From an uncultured Odoribacter sp. (lineage in GTDB: Bacteria > Bacteroidota > Bacteroidia > Bacteroidales > Marinifilaceae): a DNA stretch of 64,000 nucleotides. This document shows, piece by piece, positions 1-8,465 of the stretch (position 1 is the stretch's first letter; every line of letters starts with the position of its first letter). The notes beneath the pieces are model-generated. The model was not told the DNA's origin. It did not search any database and saw only the letters and a list, made by a program, of their open reading frames with translations. The translations under genes and the position numbers were made by a program. The stretch covers positions 124,001-188,000 of the forward strand of contig CAJTPD010000003.1 in the NCBI GenBank assembly GCA_910578105.1, in the 5' to 3' direction.

Positions 1-122
1 GTAGTCAGCCTCTCGGAATATCCGAATATGAGCTTGAAAAACTCTATCCTGAAAAGGTTGAAGGAACAATGCCATCAATCAAAGAGATAGAAGCCACATT
101 AGATGGTCAAACAAACAGCTAA
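1..122 (+). CDS. C-terminal end of a probable PDDEXK/DUF1016 (YhcG-type) protein, partial
   Basis: An open frame enters from the left edge and stops with TAA at 120-122, giving about 39 residues. The readable tail contains PLGISEYEL, LYPEKVEGTMPSI and KEIEATL. This resembles the usual C-terminal tail of YhcG-family proteins (DUF1016, PDDEXK nuclease fold), which end with a 'PIG.S.Y.L...LPE...LPSIEEIE' type sequence. Only the end is present, so the nuclease core cannot be checked. It runs in the same direction as the antiporter gene 26 bp downstream. The family assignment rests on recalled similarity of a short tail and is moderate. Confidence 0.5.
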   Translation, partial: SQPLGISEYELEKLYPEKVEGTMPSIKEIEATLDGQTNS

Positions 123-148
123 ATTATTCATTTCTCATTCGGACCATT

Positions 149-1660
149 ATGATCATAGACAGTGGCAATATTTTGCTTATCGGAGCCATTTTATTGTTTT
201 TTAGCATTATAGCAGGCAAAGCAGGTTTCCGGTTCGGAGTGCCTGTGCTTCTTTTATTCTTAGGAGTAGGCATGTTGTTCGGTAGTGACGGTTTGGGAAT
301 ACAGTTCAATAATCCCCAAAGTGCCCAGTTTATAGGAATGATAGCTTTGAGTATTATCCTGTTCTCCGGAGGTATGGACACAAAATATACAGAAATCAAA
401 CCCGTAGCAGGCCAAGGGATTATCCTGGCCACATTAGGAGTTATTCTGACCACGGCAATCACAGGTTATTTCATTTATTGGGTGACCGGTATCATTTCAA
501 ACTTCTCAGCGTTGACCCTCACCGAATCCCTATTAATGGCGGCAGTCATGTCTTCTACAGATTCTGCATCGGTTTTTTCAATATTAAGAAGCAAGAAACA
601 AGGACTGAAGGAGCAACTCCGGCCGATGCTTGAGCTTGAAAGCGGAAGTAACGACCCTATGGCTTACATGCTGACTTTACTACTGATACAAATTATCCAG
701 ACTCCGGCCGGGGAAATCAGTTTGTGGTACTCCTTTTTTATGTTCATCGTACAAATGAGCATGGGAGCTCTGGCAGGTTTCTTGCTTGGAAAAGCAGCCG
801 TATGGATGATGAACCGGTTAAATGTGGATAATTATTCTTTATACCCTATTCTGTTACTGGCCTGTGTATTTTTCATTTTCTCAGCCACAGAACTCATCAA
901 AGGAAATGGTTACCTTGCCGTATACATAGCGGGGTTAGTTGTCGGAAATCAGAAAATACAACATAAGAAGAGTGTAACTACCTTTTTGGACGGGCTGACC
1001 TGGTTATTCCAAATAGTCATGTTTCTCTCGTTGGGACTGCTGGTAAACCCCAGAGACCTGCTTCCGATTGCGGGTCTGGGATTAATGGTGGGTATTTTTA
1101 TGATTCTGTTCGCCCGTCCGCTCAGTGTTTTCCTTTGCTTGCTTCCTTTCAGACATATGAGCCAAAAAGCCAAATTATATGTATCCTGGGTGGGATTAAG
1201 AGGGGCCGTACCGATTATTTTCGCCACCTATCCCTTGATTGCAGAAATACAGTATGCCACTCTGATTTTTAATGTTGTTTTTTTCATCACCATTGTTTCC
1301 TTGTTAACTCAAGGAACAACTGTCAGTTACATGGCTAAATTATTGGGACTATCTGAAAAAGAAAAGAAACAAGGTAACGAGTTTGGAATGGAACTCCCCG
1401 AAGAAATCAAATCGGCAATGTCTGAAATAGAAGTTTCTGAAAACTTCTTATCCGACGGTAACCATTTAATGAACCTCGATTTACCGGACAATACCCTAGT
1501 GGTCATGGTAAAACGGGAAAATCATTTTTTCATTCCCCGGGGCAACACTAAATTAGCAGTAGGAGATAAATTACTGGTTATTACAGACAACGACGAAGAA
1601 CTCAAAAACACATATGAAAAACTAGGAATTAACGATTATATGTTCCAAAAAAACGGATGA
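149..1660 (+). CDS. Potassium/proton antiporter of the CPA1 NhaP2/CvrA type
   Basis: Inner-membrane cation/proton exchanger of 503 residues. A hydrophobic domain of about a dozen segments fills residues 5-400. It contains SSTDSA (135-140), the ESGSNDP motif (164-170) carrying the acidic ion-binding site typical of CPA1 antiporters, and GLRGAVPI (349-356). A cytoplasmic tail from about residue 420 to 485 looks like an RCK_C/TrkA-C ligand-binding domain (VVMVKRENHFFIPRG then GDKLLVI). That tail is characteristic of the K+/H+ antiporter NhaP2 (CvrA) and is probably the regulatory part. The ATG at 149 is the first in frame, and the length is close to the family norm. The gene overlaps the downstream NlpC/P60 gene by 4 bp (ATGA), so the two are probably co-translated. 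Confidence 0.9.
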   Translation: MIIDSGNILLIGAILLFFSIIAGKAGFRFGVPVLLLFLGVGMLFGSDGLGIQFNNPQSAQFIGMIALSIILFSGGMDTKYTEIKPVAGQGIILATLGVILTTAITGYFIYWVTGIISNFSALTLTESLLMAAVMSSTDSASVFSILRSKKQGLKEQLRPMLELESGSNDPMAYMLTLLLIQIIQTPAGEISLWYSFFMFIVQMSMGALAGFLLGKAAVWMMNRLNVDNYSLYPILLLACVFFIFSATELIKGNGYLAVYIAGLVVGNQKIQHKKSVTTFLDGLTWLFQIVMFLSLGLLVNPRDLLPIAGLGLMVGIFMILFARPLSVFLCLLPFRHMSQKAKLYVSWVGLRGAVPIIFATYPLIAEIQYATLIFNVVFFITIVSLLTQGTTVSYMAKLLGLSEKEKKQGNEFGMELPEEIKSAMSEIEVSENFLSDGNHLMNLDLPDNTLVVMVKRENHFFIPRGNTKLAVGDKLLVITDNDEELKNTYEKLGINDYMFQKNG

Positions 1661-2169
1661 AAATTACAATTTTACAATTCATATTATTCATTTTATTATT
1701 TAGCTCCTGTCAAAGCAACAAGCAAATCGCCCAACTAAAATATCAACGGGAGCAACTTTCCCAACAATTAGGGTTTAAAGTAACAAAAAAAGACAATTTA
1801 TCCCTTTACGCCGAAGCGGCAAAATGGCTGGGTACGCCCTACCGATATGGAGGTTCCACCCGCAAAGGTATAGATTGTTCCGCCCTGGTGGGACAAATTT
1901 ATCTACATACCTACAAAAAAAAGCTGGAAAGAAATACCCAGGCTATTGCCAATAAAAATTGCCGGAAAGTTTCTAAAAGAAATTTGAAAAGTGGCAATCT
2001 GGTGTTTTTCAATACCTCAAAAAAGAAAAAGAAAGGAGTGAACCATGTCGGCCTGTTTCTCAAAAACGGCTATTTTATACATGCTTCCACCTCAAAAGGC
2101 GTTATTATCAGCAATCTTCAGGAAGATTATTACAAAAAAAACTGGAAACAGGGAGGAGCTGTGAAATGA
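1657..2169 (+). CDS. NlpC/P60 (C40) cell-wall endopeptidase lipoprotein
   Basis: A 170-residue protein with a lipoprotein signal peptide (lipobox SSC, Cys18) and an NlpC/P60 domain from about residue 50 to the end. The catalytic Cys74 sits in GIDCSALVG, the catalytic His130 in GVNHVGLF, and a third polar residue is likely His142. Proteins of this kind cleave D-gamma-glutamyl-diamino acid or similar peptide bonds in peptidoglycan. A short charged linker (residues 20-48) follows the lipid anchor, so the enzyme is expected to be tethered in the periplasm. Its start overlaps the antiporter stop in an ATGA. It converges on the LysM gene with a gap of only 24 bp. The family call is firm; the exact bond cut is not known. 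Confidence 0.9.
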   Translation: MKITILQFILFILLFSSCQSNKQIAQLKYQREQLSQQLGFKVTKKDNLSLYAEAAKWLGTPYRYGGSTRKGIDCSALVGQIYLHTYKKKLERNTQAIANKNCRKVSKRNLKSGNLVFFNTSKKKKKGVNHVGLFLKNGYFIHASTSKGVIISNLQEDYYKKNWKQGGAVK

Positions 2170-2193
2170 TGTCATAAACAGAACATCCCGCAA

Positions 2194-3948
2194 CTATTTC
2201 TGAGGCTCTTCTATTTTCAACTGATAATCAGAACTAAAATTGACAATATAAAAACCGTAATTCTCTTTTCCCGAACCATTGGGCATTTGCATAAAACGGA
2301 ATTTAGAACAACCGACAGAACCACCGTAATATTCCAAAGCTTCCATAGTATATTGCCGGTATTTAGCTGCCAATTCTATAAAATACATCCCCATATCAAA
2401 AGCCTTAAACACTAAACTACCTGGTTCCGAATAAAAAAATCTCCGGTATTTCTCCGTCATACTCTTCACTGCATCCGAGTTATAATTCACATAACTATAC
2501 GTGAATAACTTGGTATTCAATTTATAGAAAGTCTCATGGTCTATTGAAGTAAAGGTCTGCCATTCCGGCAAGCCAAGCACAGTAATCTGATATCCGTCAG
2601 TCAATGCCGAAAACAAAGGCAACAACTTACTGACTTCTGCCTCTTTAGCTACCGGCAATACAATAATATTTTCCCGGTCAGGCAACAATAACATCCTCAA
2701 CGAATCCAAAGGTATCTGGTCCATATCCCAGCCGAAGTCATGAACCCCGTCAATAGCAGCAACCCGACGTCCAAAACGTCTTTTTTCTTCCACATCGGCA
2801 TCTTCTAAACCAAGCAAATTGATATGTACTATATTAGCTTCCATCTTATTTCGCTCCAGCCAATTCACCATTTGCCCGGCCAAAACATCAAAAGATGCAT
2901 TTACCTGTACAAAATTCGGATATTCCCCGAAATTTTCACTCCGGGAAGAAAGCGGATAGATTAAAGGTATGGTCTTGTTCTCCAAACGCTCAGCCATCAC
3001 TCTGTAAACAGAAGCATAAATCGGTCCTATTATCAAATCCGGCTGTAAACGGTTAATTTCATCTGCCATTAAATACATTTTTTCATTGCCACGTTCCGTA
3101 TCAAAAACATGCAAATCTATCTGATACCCCAGATTTTTTAAGCTATCTACAGCCAGCAATATTCCTTCATAAAAACTGATAAACATTTCAGCCCGGGCAG
3201 ACAAAGTTACCGGCTGAAAACCAGACAAAGAATCCTGATACAACGGATATTCCTTAGCTGAGAAAGGAAGTAACAAGACTATCTTTACGAAAGAACCTGC
3301 AGGAGCAGCAAACGCTGTAAGGTATTCCGGAATATTTTTCTGTACATAGGGCACATTTCCCGCCGGAACAGGCAAAGTGTCCCAAACAGCATTTTCAGTA
3401 ACAGAAATATACTCTCCTCCCGGAACACTCTCCCGGTTTGTAACCGAGTCTGTTACAATCTCTTGTTTTTGTACCAGCGGAAGTTCTGACTCTCCGTTCA
3501 ACTTCGGAAAACTGAGTTCATTCAACGGTAATTTGACCACTGCACCAACCGACAAAGCCCCATTGACATATTCTTCGTTAAATTTCAGTAATCTTTTGGG
3601 TTTTATATTATAAAGTCTTGCGATAGAATACATTGTTTCCCCCTGACGGACTTTATGATAATAATACTTTTCGTCCTGTTGTATAAAAGGCTCAATATAA
3701 GGTATTTTCAAAACTTCATAGAGACTCAGGGTATTATCTTTTTTCTCATTCAAAACCTTTACTTCCTCTACATCTGTCTCATATGCTTTACAAATAGAAT
3801 ACAAAGTTTGTCCGGCTTGCACCGTATGTAAATAATAACTTTTTCCTCTGAGTACCACAATATCCGTAGACTTTGTCACCATCACATTCTGCCCGGTAAC
3901 TTCCAGACCAAACCCCAGAAGACAAATGACAAATATTAATCTGAACAT
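2194..3948 (-). CDS. LysM-repeat protein with a periplasmic type-I binding-protein-like domain
   Basis: Exported 584-residue protein with a cleavable signal peptide (about residues 1-20, ending VTGQ). Two LysM peptidoglycan-binding domains follow at roughly 37-82 (YYLHTVQAGQTLYSICKAY) and 95-140 (YYHKVRQGETMYSIARLY). From about residue 217 onward it resembles type-I periplasmic binding proteins (KIVLLLPFSAKEYPL, PDLIIGPIYASVYRVMAERL). That layout is common in Bacteroidetes, where such proteins are annotated as LysM/ABC substrate-binding proteins of unknown ligand. No transporter genes are adjacent, so a wall-anchored role, perhaps LpoA-like, is as plausible as transport. A divergent promoter region separates it from the PASTA gene. 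Confidence 0.85.
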   Translation of the reverse strand: MFRLIFVICLLGFGLEVTGQNVMVTKSTDIVVLRGKSYYLHTVQAGQTLYSICKAYETDVEEVKVLNEKKDNTLSLYEVLKIPYIEPFIQQDEKYYYHKVRQGETMYSIARLYNIKPKRLLKFNEEYVNGALSVGAVVKLPLNELSFPKLNGESELPLVQKQEIVTDSVTNRESVPGGEYISVTENAVWDTLPVPAGNVPYVQKNIPEYLTAFAAPAGSFVKIVLLLPFSAKEYPLYQDSLSGFQPVTLSARAEMFISFYEGILLAVDSLKNLGYQIDLHVFDTERGNEKMYLMADEINRLQPDLIIGPIYASVYRVMAERLENKTIPLIYPLSSRSENFGEYPNFVQVNASFDVLAGQMVNWLERNKMEANIVHINLLGLEDADVEEKRRFGRRVAAIDGVHDFGWDMDQIPLDSLRMLLLPDRENIIVLPVAKEAEVSKLLPLFSALTDGYQITVLGLPEWQTFTSIDHETFYKLNTKLFTYSYVNYNSDAVKSMTEKYRRFFYSEPGSLVFKAFDMGMYFIELAAKYRQYTMEALEYYGGSVGCSKFRFMQMPNGSGKENYGFYIVNFSSDYQLKIEEPQK

Positions 3949-3990
3949 AAATATCTGAATTAAGTCAATATTTTAATCGCCTCTAAGGGG

Positions 3991-4024
3991 CAAATTTAGG
4001 AATAAAGTAATAGATAATTTCAAA
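3991..4024 (-). promoter_or_regulatory. Bacteroidetes-type promoter for the LysM gene
   Basis: On the minus strand a -7 element TAAATTTG (3991-3998) matches TAnnTTTG exactly. A TTTG (4021-4024) lies 22 bp upstream, one base longer than the usual 19-21 spacing. The start codon at 3948 is about 40 bp downstream. No experimental support can be read from the sequence. Confidence 0.55.
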
Positions 4025-4032
4025 ATCTGCAC

Positions 4033-4040
4033 TATTTTTG
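4033..4040 (+). promoter_or_regulatory. -7 element (TATTTTTG) for the PASTA gene
   Basis: TATTTTTG matches the Bacteroidetes -7 consensus TAnnTTTG and lies 51 bp before the ATG at 4092. No good TTTG is visible 19-21 bp upstream, so only half of the consensus is present. It lies back to back with the LysM promoter. Confidence 0.4.
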
Positions 4041-4091
4041 CAAAAATGAAGATGGGAGGGTTACTGAGTCATAAAATTACATTACGAATTT

Positions 4092-4895
4092 ATGAAAAAA
4101 ATACCGGCTAAATTAAAATTTTTACTGATTAATATTGCTGCTGCAATAGTATTGATAAGTGGCATCAGTATCTACATTCTATATTGGTTGGATGATTACA
4201 CCCAACACGATCGTTTTATTCTGGTTCCTTCTTTATATGATATGACACCCGAAGAAGCAGAAGCTGTTGCCAGGCATGCAAAACTCCGGATTCAAATCAT
4301 CGATTCCATCTATAATGAAGATGCCAAACCCGGCACCGTAGTTGAACAATATCCGGCGGAGGGTTCGAAAGTCAAAGAAAACAGACTGCTCCACCTCACA
4401 ATTAATGCAACCAGTCCTGAGAAAATCGTATTTCCGAATTTACAAAACGCTGCTTATCGGCAAACTCTGCAGACTTTGAAAAACCGGGGTTTTAAAATCG
4501 GACGGATTGAATATGTCCCCTCAGAATTCAAAAACCTGGTCCTGCAATTGAAAAATAAAGGAAAACAGATACAGCCGGGGGCCCTTCTAAGCAAAGGAGC
4601 TTCTATTGACATTGTCCTGGGTTATGGCGAAGAAAGCAATCTGGTCAATACTCCCCATTTGACAGGCAAAAAACTCAGAGAAGCCATTGAGCTTATCCGG
4701 AACTCTTACCTGAACATCGGTCAAATCATCCCGGATGGAAGCATCAATCAACAGACAAACAAAATGTCAGCTTTTGTATACCAACAGACTCCGGGTATCA
4801 ATCAACCGGTAAAAGCCGGTAGCCCGGTAAACGTATATATCACCTTTAAACAAGAAAAAATCATAGCATTGGATTCACTGGTTGTCACCGAATAA
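4092..4895 (+). CDS. PASTA-domain single-pass membrane protein
   Basis: A 267-residue protein with one membrane segment near residues 10-32 and then three PASTA-like repeats at about 42-108, 113-178 and 185-253. Each shows the pattern 'VPNL.g....A...l...gl..g' and a turn such as PGTVVEQYPAEGSKVK or TPGINQPVKAGSPVN. PASTA repeats bind peptidoglycan or beta-lactam-like ligands in Gram-positive kinases and PBPs. In Bacteroidetes this stand-alone form has no kinase part, and its role is undefined. It is followed 31 bp later by the pseudouridine synthase gene, so the two are probably co-transcribed. The call is firm for architecture, not for function. Confidence 0.88.
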   Translation: MKKIPAKLKFLLINIAAAIVLISGISIYILYWLDDYTQHDRFILVPSLYDMTPEEAEAVARHAKLRIQIIDSIYNEDAKPGTVVEQYPAEGSKVKENRLLHLTINATSPEKIVFPNLQNAAYRQTLQTLKNRGFKIGRIEYVPSEFKNLVLQLKNKGKQIQPGALLSKGASIDIVLGYGEESNLVNTPHLTGKKLREAIELIRNSYLNIGQIIPDGSINQQTNKMSAFVYQQTPGINQPVKAGSPVNVYITFKQEKIIALDSLVVTE

Positions 4896-4926
4896 TCATT
4901 CCGGACACCTCAAATAGCAACCATAA

Positions 4927-6006
4927 ATGACGGAAGAAATAGAAGACTCAGAAGACTGGTCGGACGAAGAAGAACAAGATACCTCAAGTGAAATGTTCGA
5001 ACACCATCGCATTGAAGCCGATAGTGGTCAAAACCTTTTACGAGTCGATAAATTTCTAATGACCCGGCTTCCCAATGCTTCCCGTACAAAAATTCAGGAA
5101 GCGGCCGATGCCGGTAATATACGTGTCAACGACAAACCGGTTAAATCCAGCTACAAAGTAAAACCCGGAGATATCGTTACGGTTGTCATGGCCTACCCGC
5201 GCCGGACTATCGAAATCATTCCGGAAGATATCCCGCTAAACATTGTTTACGAAGATGAAGAACTGATGGTGATAAACAAACCGGCCGGAATGGTGGTGCA
5301 TCCTTCATACGGACACTACCGGGGTACACTGGTAAATGCCTTGGCCTGGCACCTTAGGGATAATCCATTGTTTAAAGATAATCATGACCCCAGACCAGGA
5401 TTAGTCCACCGGATTGACAAAGACACTTCAGGATTATTAGTCATTGCAAAAACAGAAAAAGCCAAAGTCCATCTGGCTTCCCAGTTTTTTCACAAAACTT
5501 CGGACCGAAAATATGTAGCAGTTTGTTGGGGAAATCTGGAAAATGAAACCGGAACAATCACCGGTCACATTGGCCGGAACCTGACAAACCGCAAAGTGAT
5601 GGCTTGTTTTCCCGATGGCAGTTATGGCAAACATGCGGTCACCCATTACCGGGTGCTGGAACGACTGGGGTATGTCAATGTTGTAGAGTGTATTTTGGAA
5701 ACCGGCAGAACTCACCAAATCCGTGCTCACTTCAAATACATCAAACACCCGTTGTTCAATGACAAAGAATATGGAGGCAATGAAATTTTAAAAGGAACCA
5801 CTTTTGCCAAATACAAGCAATTTGTCAATAACTGTTTCGGCACTTGTTCCCGTCAGGCACTGCATGCCAAAACTTTAGGATTTGAACATCCCACCACAGG
5901 CCAACGACTGTCTTTCGATTCTGAAATTCCGGCAGATATGCTGCAACTCATCGAAAAATGGCGCAGTTATGTGCAAAACAGGGAAGAGACGAAACCTATT
6001 GAATAA
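4927..6006 (+). CDS. rluD: RluD/RluA-family 23S rRNA pseudouridine synthase
   Basis: Converts specific uridines in structured RNA to pseudouridine; RluD-type members act on 23S rRNA. The 359-residue protein has an acidic N-terminal extension (residues 1-25), an S4 RNA-binding domain at about 37-85 and a catalytic domain from about 105 to 345. The family motif HRIDKDTSGLLV places the catalytic Asp at residue 164, and GRTHQIRAHF is the second signature. Length is normal for the family apart from the acidic tail. It ends 6 bp from the convergent nspC gene. RluD is the most likely paralogue, but RluA, RluC and RluD specificity cannot be separated by eye. Confidence 0.88.
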   Translation: MTEEIEDSEDWSDEEEQDTSSEMFEHHRIEADSGQNLLRVDKFLMTRLPNASRTKIQEAADAGNIRVNDKPVKSSYKVKPGDIVTVVMAYPRRTIEIIPEDIPLNIVYEDEELMVINKPAGMVVHPSYGHYRGTLVNALAWHLRDNPLFKDNHDPRPGLVHRIDKDTSGLLVIAKTEKAKVHLASQFFHKTSDRKYVAVCWGNLENETGTITGHIGRNLTNRKVMACFPDGSYGKHAVTHYRVLERLGYVNVVECILETGRTHQIRAHFKYIKHPLFNDKEYGGNEILKGTTFAKYKQFVNNCFGTCSRQALHAKTLGFEHPTTGQRLSFDSEIPADMLQLIEKWRSYVQNREETKPIE

Positions 6007-6012
6007 AACTTT

Positions 6013-7173
6013 TCAGGACATTCGTCCCTTATAATCTCCATACCCGAATTTCCGGACCAGCCGGAACCCCCTTTCCGGTTGCCAGATTCCAATAGCAGGA
6101 TGAGTTACCCCGTTAAACATGGTAGTTTTCACCATAGTATAATGAATCATATCCCGGAAAACAATCCGGTCACCCACCTGAGGTTCCCGTCCCCCATCAA
6201 ACGCCCAATCTCCGTAAAAATCCCCGGCAAGGCAGCTATTGCCCCCCATACGCCAGCATTTCTCTCCAGGCAAAGGTTCATGCGCTCCTAAAATAACAGG
6301 TTTGTATGGCATTTCCAGACAATCGGGCATATGGCAGGCAAAAGAAACATTCAGCATCAATGTATTCACTCCGCCGTTAAAAACCTTGTCCTCGACACTG
6401 GCTACCAGACAACCGGTATCCCAGGTAAAAGCACTTCCCGGTTCCAGAATCACCCTTAAATGCGGATAACGTACCCGAAAATCACAAAGGATACGAATCA
6501 GTTCGTTCTCATCATAATCCCGATGCGTCATCAAGTGTCCGCCACCGAAATTAATCCATTTCAATCCCGGGAAAAAACGCCCGAAACGCTCCTCCACAGC
6601 AACCAGGGTTCCTTTTAAATCACCCGGACGCGACTCACACAAAGAATGAAAATGCAGTCCCTCTGCACCTTCCGGCCATTCCTCCAAATCCACAGAACGG
6701 ACACCCAAACGGGAAGTCGGACTGGCCGGATTGTATAAATCCGTTTCTACCGTCGAGTATTCAGGATTAACGCGTAATCCGCAAGATACGCCAGCCTGCC
6801 GGGCGCGTTCGCTAAACCGCCGGTATTGGGTTAACGAATTGAAAGTGATATGACTACTGTAACTTAATATTTCGTCAATCTCATTTTCAGAATAAACCGG
6901 TGCATAAGTATGTGCCGGTTGGCCATATTCTTCAAAAACAAGACGGGCCTCCGCCAGCGAACTGGCAGTGGCCCCGTCTGAATGTTGTCTGAGCTCCGGA
7001 AAAATACTCCACATCGCATTGGCTTTCAAAGCAACAATAACCTCTGCTCCTGTTGCCCTGCGTACCTTATCAATGACCTCCATATTAGCTGCCAGCAAAG
7101 TCTCATGCAACACATAGCAAGGCGACGGCACTGTGGATAAATCCCAGTTGTTCAGAATAGTATCTTTATCCAT
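6013..7173 (-). CDS. nspC: Carboxynorspermidine/carboxyspermidine decarboxylase
   Basis: PLP enzyme of the alanine-racemase fold group IV decarboxylases, 386 residues. It removes CO2 from carboxy(nor)spermidine to give (nor)spermidine, the last step of the dehydrogenase-type polyamine route common in gut Bacteroidetes. The PLP lysine is probably Lys50 in VIVALKANAMW. A glycine-rich phosphate loop (KWINFGGGHL) and GGNSCLAGDFYGDW near the C-terminus fit NspC. The start shares one base with the stop of the upstream dehydrogenase gene (TAATG), so translation is likely coupled. In most Bacteroidetes the product is thought to be spermidine rather than norspermidine. Confidence 0.93.
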   Translation of the reverse strand: MDKDTILNNWDLSTVPSPCYVLHETLLAANMEVIDKVRRATGAEVIVALKANAMWSIFPELRQHSDGATASSLAEARLVFEEYGQPAHTYAPVYSENEIDEILSYSSHITFNSLTQYRRFSERARQAGVSCGLRVNPEYSTVETDLYNPASPTSRLGVRSVDLEEWPEGAEGLHFHSLCESRPGDLKGTLVAVEERFGRFFPGLKWINFGGGHLMTHRDYDENELIRILCDFRVRYPHLRVILEPGSAFTWDTGCLVASVEDKVFNGGVNTLMLNVSFACHMPDCLEMPYKPVILGAHEPLPGEKCWRMGGNSCLAGDFYGDWAFDGGREPQVGDRIVFRDMIHYTMVKTTMFNGVTHPAIGIWQPERGFRLVRKFGYGDYKGRMS

Positions 7174-8363
7174 TATACTTCCAGGTCAACGTCAAATTTT
7201 TCAACCCACGGCAAACCTTGTTCTCCCAGCTCAGCCAGAAAAGGATCCGGGTCAAATTGCTCCACATTATATACTCCGGCACCTTTCCACAGCCCCCGGG
7301 CAAACATCGCAGCACCTAAAGCCGCCGGAACACCTGTCGTATAACTGACCGCCTGTGTTCCTGTCTCTTTAAAGGCCGCTTCATGGTCGCAATTGTTATA
7401 GATATAATAAGTCCGCTCTTTACCATCTTTAATCCCCCGGATACGGCAACCGATAGAAGTCTCCCCATGATAATTCTGTCCCAAAGATTTCGGATCCGGC
7501 AACACAGCCTTTAAAAACTGCAAGGGAACTATTTTTACCCCATTATACTCCACTTCATCAATACGCGCCATTCCGATGTTCTGTATCACCTGCAAATGCG
7601 TCAGATATTGTTGTCCGAAAGTCATCCAGAAACGGGCTCTTTTAATTGTCGGAAAATTCTTCACCAACGATTCCAATTCTTCATGGTACAACAAATAAGA
7701 ATCACGTTCCCCGATATTCGGATAATTCAACATCTTATGAATTTCCAGCGGACCGGTTTGCACCCATTGTCCGTTTTCCCAATAACGGCCATTCTGAGTA
7801 ATCTCGCGGATATTTATCTCCGGATTAAAATTAGTGGCAAACGCCATGCCATGATTGCCTGCATTACAATCCACAATATCCAGATAGTGAATTTCATCAA
7901 AATGATGTTTAGCAGCATAGGCTGTAAAAATAGCCGACACTCCCGGATCAAATCCGCATCCGAGAATGGCAGTAAGTCCTTTTTCCTTAAAACGGTCCTG
8001 ATAAGCCCACTGCCAGCTATATTCAAAATGTGCCTCATCTTTCGGTTCGTAATTAGCTGTATCCAGATAATTCACCCCACACTCCAGACATGCATCCATA
8101 ATGGTCAGGTCCTGATAAGGCAAAGCCACATTAATAACAATATCCGGCCTGAATGAACGCATCAGTTCCACCAATTCCGGAACACTGTCAGCATCCACCT
8201 TTGCCGTTTGTATACGATTGCCTCCGACAGCCGCAGCAATTTCATCACATTTCGCTTTCGTGCGGCTAGCCAGCATAATATCGGTAAAAACCTTGTTTTT
8301 TGCCACCTTATGGGCAACAACGGTACCAACACCTCCGGCACCGATAATTAAAACTCGGGACAT
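7173..8363 (-). CDS. Carboxynorspermidine/carboxyspermidine dehydrogenase (saccharopine dehydrogenase family)
   Basis: NAD(P)H-dependent enzyme of 396 residues. It condenses aspartate semialdehyde with a diamine to give carboxyspermidine or carboxynorspermidine. The N-terminus is a Rossmann fold with VLIIGAGGVGTVVAHK (residues 4-19). GVNYLDTANYEP and the ILGCGFDPGVSAIFTAYAAKH segment are typical of the carboxynorspermidine synthase branch of the saccharopine dehydrogenase family. Its partner nspC follows with a 1-bp overlap, which supports this over true lysine-pathway saccharopine dehydrogenase. A strong promoter lies 31-61 bp upstream. Confidence 0.92.
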   Translation of the reverse strand: MSRVLIIGAGGVGTVVAHKVAKNKVFTDIMLASRTKAKCDEIAAAVGGNRIQTAKVDADSVPELVELMRSFRPDIVINVALPYQDLTIMDACLECGVNYLDTANYEPKDEAHFEYSWQWAYQDRFKEKGLTAILGCGFDPGVSAIFTAYAAKHHFDEIHYLDIVDCNAGNHGMAFATNFNPEINIREITQNGRYWENGQWVQTGPLEIHKMLNYPNIGERDSYLLYHEELESLVKNFPTIKRARFWMTFGQQYLTHLQVIQNIGMARIDEVEYNGVKIVPLQFLKAVLPDPKSLGQNYHGETSIGCRIRGIKDGKERTYYIYNNCDHEAAFKETGTQAVSYTTGVPAALGAAMFARGLWKGAGVYNVEQFDPDPFLAELGEQGLPWVEKFDVDLEV

Positions 8364-8393
8364 TACTTTCTTTTTTTAGTTTTACAATAAAGA

Positions 8394-8424
8394 CAAAGGT
8401 AGAATTAATTAATCAATGTACAAA
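8394..8424 (-). promoter_or_regulatory. Bacteroidetes promoter of the polyamine operon
   Basis: Exact match on the minus strand: TTTG at 8421-8424, a 19-bp spacer, then TACCTTTG (TAnnTTTG) at 8394-8401. Transcription would start near 8387, about 24 bases before the dehydrogenase ATG at 8363. Confidence 0.75.
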
Positions 8425-8440
8425 TACGCACATGGCAAAT

Positions 8441-8464
8441 AAAAAAGGAAGATACAAATCCTCC
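8441..8464 (-). terminator. Intrinsic terminator of the efflux operon
   Basis: Read on the minus strand, GGAGGA and TCTTCC form a 6-bp stem with one G-U pair around a 6-base loop, followed by a run of six T. It starts directly after the stop codon of the TolC-like gene (stop at 8466-8468). Confidence 0.6.
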
Positions 8465-8465
8465 C

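Noticed and set aside
7596..8156. 186-residue plus-strand ORF
   Set aside because: It is antisense to the carboxyspermidine dehydrogenase gene, which has a strong family match and a consensus promoter.
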